From Candidatus Handelsmanbacteria bacterium (GTDB lineage: Bacteria > Latescibacterota > UBA2968 > UBA8231), in NCBI GenBank assembly GCA_016867395.1, contig VGJS01000038.1, forward strand, positions 1 through 43,568: a stretch of 43,568 bases of DNA, in the 5' to 3' direction. The notes under the pieces are model-generated. The model ran no database searches and was not told the origin of the DNA. It worked only from the letters and a program-made list of their open reading frames with translations. Shown here one piece after another: positions 42,432 to 43,568 of the stretch. Position numbers and translations under genes: made by a program. Every line of letters starts with the position of its first letter. Within the stretch, counting starts at the first letter, position 1.

Positions 42432-42950
42432 ATGAGCACCAAGACCCCGATCCTGATCCTGCTGGGCATGTGCCTCTCCTTCAGCCTGGTGATGGCGGCA
42501 ATCATCGCCCTGCGGCCCCATCCGGCCCCGCCCAAGCGTCGGCCCCCGGCCCTGGCCCAGTACCGCGCCCCGGCGGCCCCTGCGGCCCCCGCGCCCAGCC
42601 CAAAGACCGAACCCAAACCCCAGACCCTGGCCCCCTCCCCGGCGCTCAAACCCATGGACCTGACCCCCTCGGCCGAGGCCGCCAGGGAACTGGACCTGGT
42701 CAAGAAGGAATTGCGCACCCAGATCGCCGCGCTCAAGAAGGACCGCGGCCAGATGATCGGCAACCTGGCCGCCCAACTGGCCGACCTGCCCCTGACCGAG
42801 GCCGCGGCTCAACTGGCCGCTCTCGACGACGAATCGGCCGCCCTGGTGCTGGTGCACCTCAAACCCGAAATACGCCGCGCCCTGCTGGACCAGTTGGAGC
42901 CGGCCCGGGGCAAGCGCCTGACCCTGGCCCTCACCCCCCCTTCCCGCTGA
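42432..42950 (+). CDS. MotE-like / MgtE-N-domain membrane protein
   Basis: 172 residues: one N-terminal membrane segment (ILILLGMCLSFSLVMAAIIA), a Pro/Ala-rich linker to about residue 72, a short coiled coil (AARELDLVKKELRTQIAALK), and a C-terminal domain with the FliG/MgtE-N pattern of repeated helical hairpins (LPLTEAAAQLAALDDESAAL, VLVHLKPEIRRALLDQLEP). MotE proteins with this layout are periplasmic chaperones for the stator-linked protein MotC in rhizobia, and homologues occur in many flagellar regions. It is likely linked to the motor but lies 4 kb from the flagellar block. No Shine-Dalgarno is seen. Confidence 0.6.
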   Translation: MSTKTPILILLGMCLSFSLVMAAIIALRPHPAPPKRRPPALAQYRAPAAPAAPAPSPKTEPKPQTLAPSPALKPMDLTPSAEAARELDLVKKELRTQIAALKKDRGQMIGNLAAQLADLPLTEAAAQLAALDDESAALVLVHLKPEIRRALLDQLEPARGKRLTLALTPPSR

Positions 42951-42960
42951 ACCCAACCAC

Positions 42961-43497
42961 ATGGCCATCCTCAAAGTCAGCCGCATGGGCCACCCCGTGC
43001 TGCGCCAGCAAGCCAAAGCGCTCACCCCCGGGCAACTCCGCCAGCCGGCCACCCAGCAACTGCTCGACGACATGGTGGAGACGATGGTCGACTACGAGGG
43101 GGTGGGCCTGGCCGCCCCCCAGGTGTACCAGTCCCTGCGCCTGATCGTGCTAGGATACCCGGACGCCGACCCCAGAAACCCCGACGACATCCCCCTGACC
43201 CTGTGTATCAATCCGGAGTGGGTTTCGCTTTCCGACGAGAAGGAACTGGGCTGGGAAGGCTGCCTGAGCATCCCGGACTTGCGCGGCCAGGTGCCCCGCT
43301 CAAGGGAGGTGGTGGTGCGGGCGCTGGACCGCCGGGGCAAACCCTTCACCCTCAAGGCCGGCGGTTTCATGGCCCGCATCCTCCAGCACGAGATCGACCA
43401 CCTCGACGGGGTGCTCTTCCCCGACCGCATGGAAAACCTCGGCACCCTGAGCTTCCTGGAGGAATACTACCGCTACTGGCAGAAAAGCGAAGATTAA
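42961..43497 (+). CDS. def: Peptide deformylase
   Basis: 178 residues. It removes the formyl group from nascent N-termini in the cytoplasm. All three motifs are present: GVGLAAPQ at 47-54, EGCLS at 99-103 with metal ligand Cys101, and HEIDH at 143-147 with two histidine ligands and the catalytic Glu. It starts 10 bases after the MotE-like gene with no Shine-Dalgarno, so it is probably coupled to it. It is followed by a hairpin. fmt is not next to it in the window. Confidence 0.97.
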   Translation: MAILKVSRMGHPVLRQQAKALTPGQLRQPATQQLLDDMVETMVDYEGVGLAAPQVYQSLRLIVLGYPDADPRNPDDIPLTLCINPEWVSLSDEKELGWEGCLSIPDLRGQVPRSREVVVRALDRRGKPFTLKAGGFMARILQHEIDHLDGVLFPDRMENLGTLSFLEEYYRYWQKSED

Positions 43498-43536
43498 GCG
43501 GACGGGGAAAAGCGCTCGAAGGCTTTCCCTGTCCGC
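43498..43536. terminator. Hairpin between convergent def and a partial minus-strand gene
   Basis: GCGGACGGGGAAA (43498-43510) pairs with TTTCCCTGTCCGC (43524-43536) over 13 positions, one of them G-U, with a 13-base loop. It lies one base past the def stop and just before the stop of the opposing gene. There is no clear U-tract on either strand. Confidence 0.55.
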
Positions 43537-43538
43537 CC

Positions 43539-43568
43539 TCAGCTGTACTCGTCGTAGATCCCCTCCAA
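43539..43568 (-). CDS. C-terminal end of an unidentified gene (partial)
   Basis: On the minus strand the last 30 bases read LEGIYDEYS and a TGA stop (43541-43539). The sense frame is open to the window edge. It is convergent with def and separated from it by a hairpin, which fits a real gene end. Too short to name. Confidence 0.35.
   Translation of the reverse strand: MEGIYDEYS

Overview
The window is a GC-rich stretch from a flagellated diderm bacterium. It encodes P-ring and L-ring proteins (FlgI, FlgH) and a TonB-dependent receptor, so an outer membrane is present. The receptor carries an N-terminal carboxypeptidase-regulatory-like domain. Together with HrcA-type heat-shock control, a CBM9-like protein and a PF12831-type FAD oxidoreductase, this suggests the FCB superphylum or a nearby uncultured lineage. 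That placement is an inference; there is no rRNA here to prove it.

Layout. 1-205: tail of an IS110-family transposase. 0.2-6.2 kb: an FAD oxidoreductase (minus strand), then on the plus strand a GT-C membrane glycosyltransferase, a CsgG/FlgT-like lipoprotein candidate and a zinc alcohol dehydrogenase, closed by a bidirectional terminator. 6.3-10.9 kb (minus): BadF-type sugar kinase, hrcA, grpE, dnaK. 11.0-38.0 kb (minus): one continuous flagellar block, in transcription order flgF, flgG, flgA, flgH, flgI, flgJ (rod-binding domain only), flgN, flgK, flgL, fliW, csrA, two giant multi-domain glycosyltransferases, three flagellins, flaG, a giant fliD, fliS, a FliT/FlgN-like chaperone and flgM. 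38.2-43.5 kb (plus): CBM9-like secreted protein, SUMF1-domain protein, TonB-dependent receptor, MotE-like membrane protein and peptide deformylase. The last 30 bases hold the tail of another minus-strand gene.

How the flagellar genes work together. Promoter motifs fit a sigma54-to-sigma28 hierarchy. Sigma54 (GG-N10-GC) sites lie before flgF and before flagellin 3. Sigma28 (TAAA-N15/16-GCCGATAA-like) sites lie before flagellin 2, flagellin 1 and probably flgM. FliW and CsrA are encoded next to the filament genes, and all three flagellin leaders carry paired AAGGA-type CsrA motifs, one of them over the Shine-Dalgarno. This fits the known FliW-CsrA-flagellin partner switch. Between csrA and the flagellins lie two proteins of 1545 and about 1341 residues that together carry seven glycosyltransferase domains plus TPR arrays. 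They are the best candidates for a flagellin (or FliD) glycosylation machine and are the most unusual content of the window. Other oddities are a 1219-residue FliD built around repeated flagellin-IN motifs, an FlgM with its core motif duplicated, and an FlgH without a lipobox cysteine.
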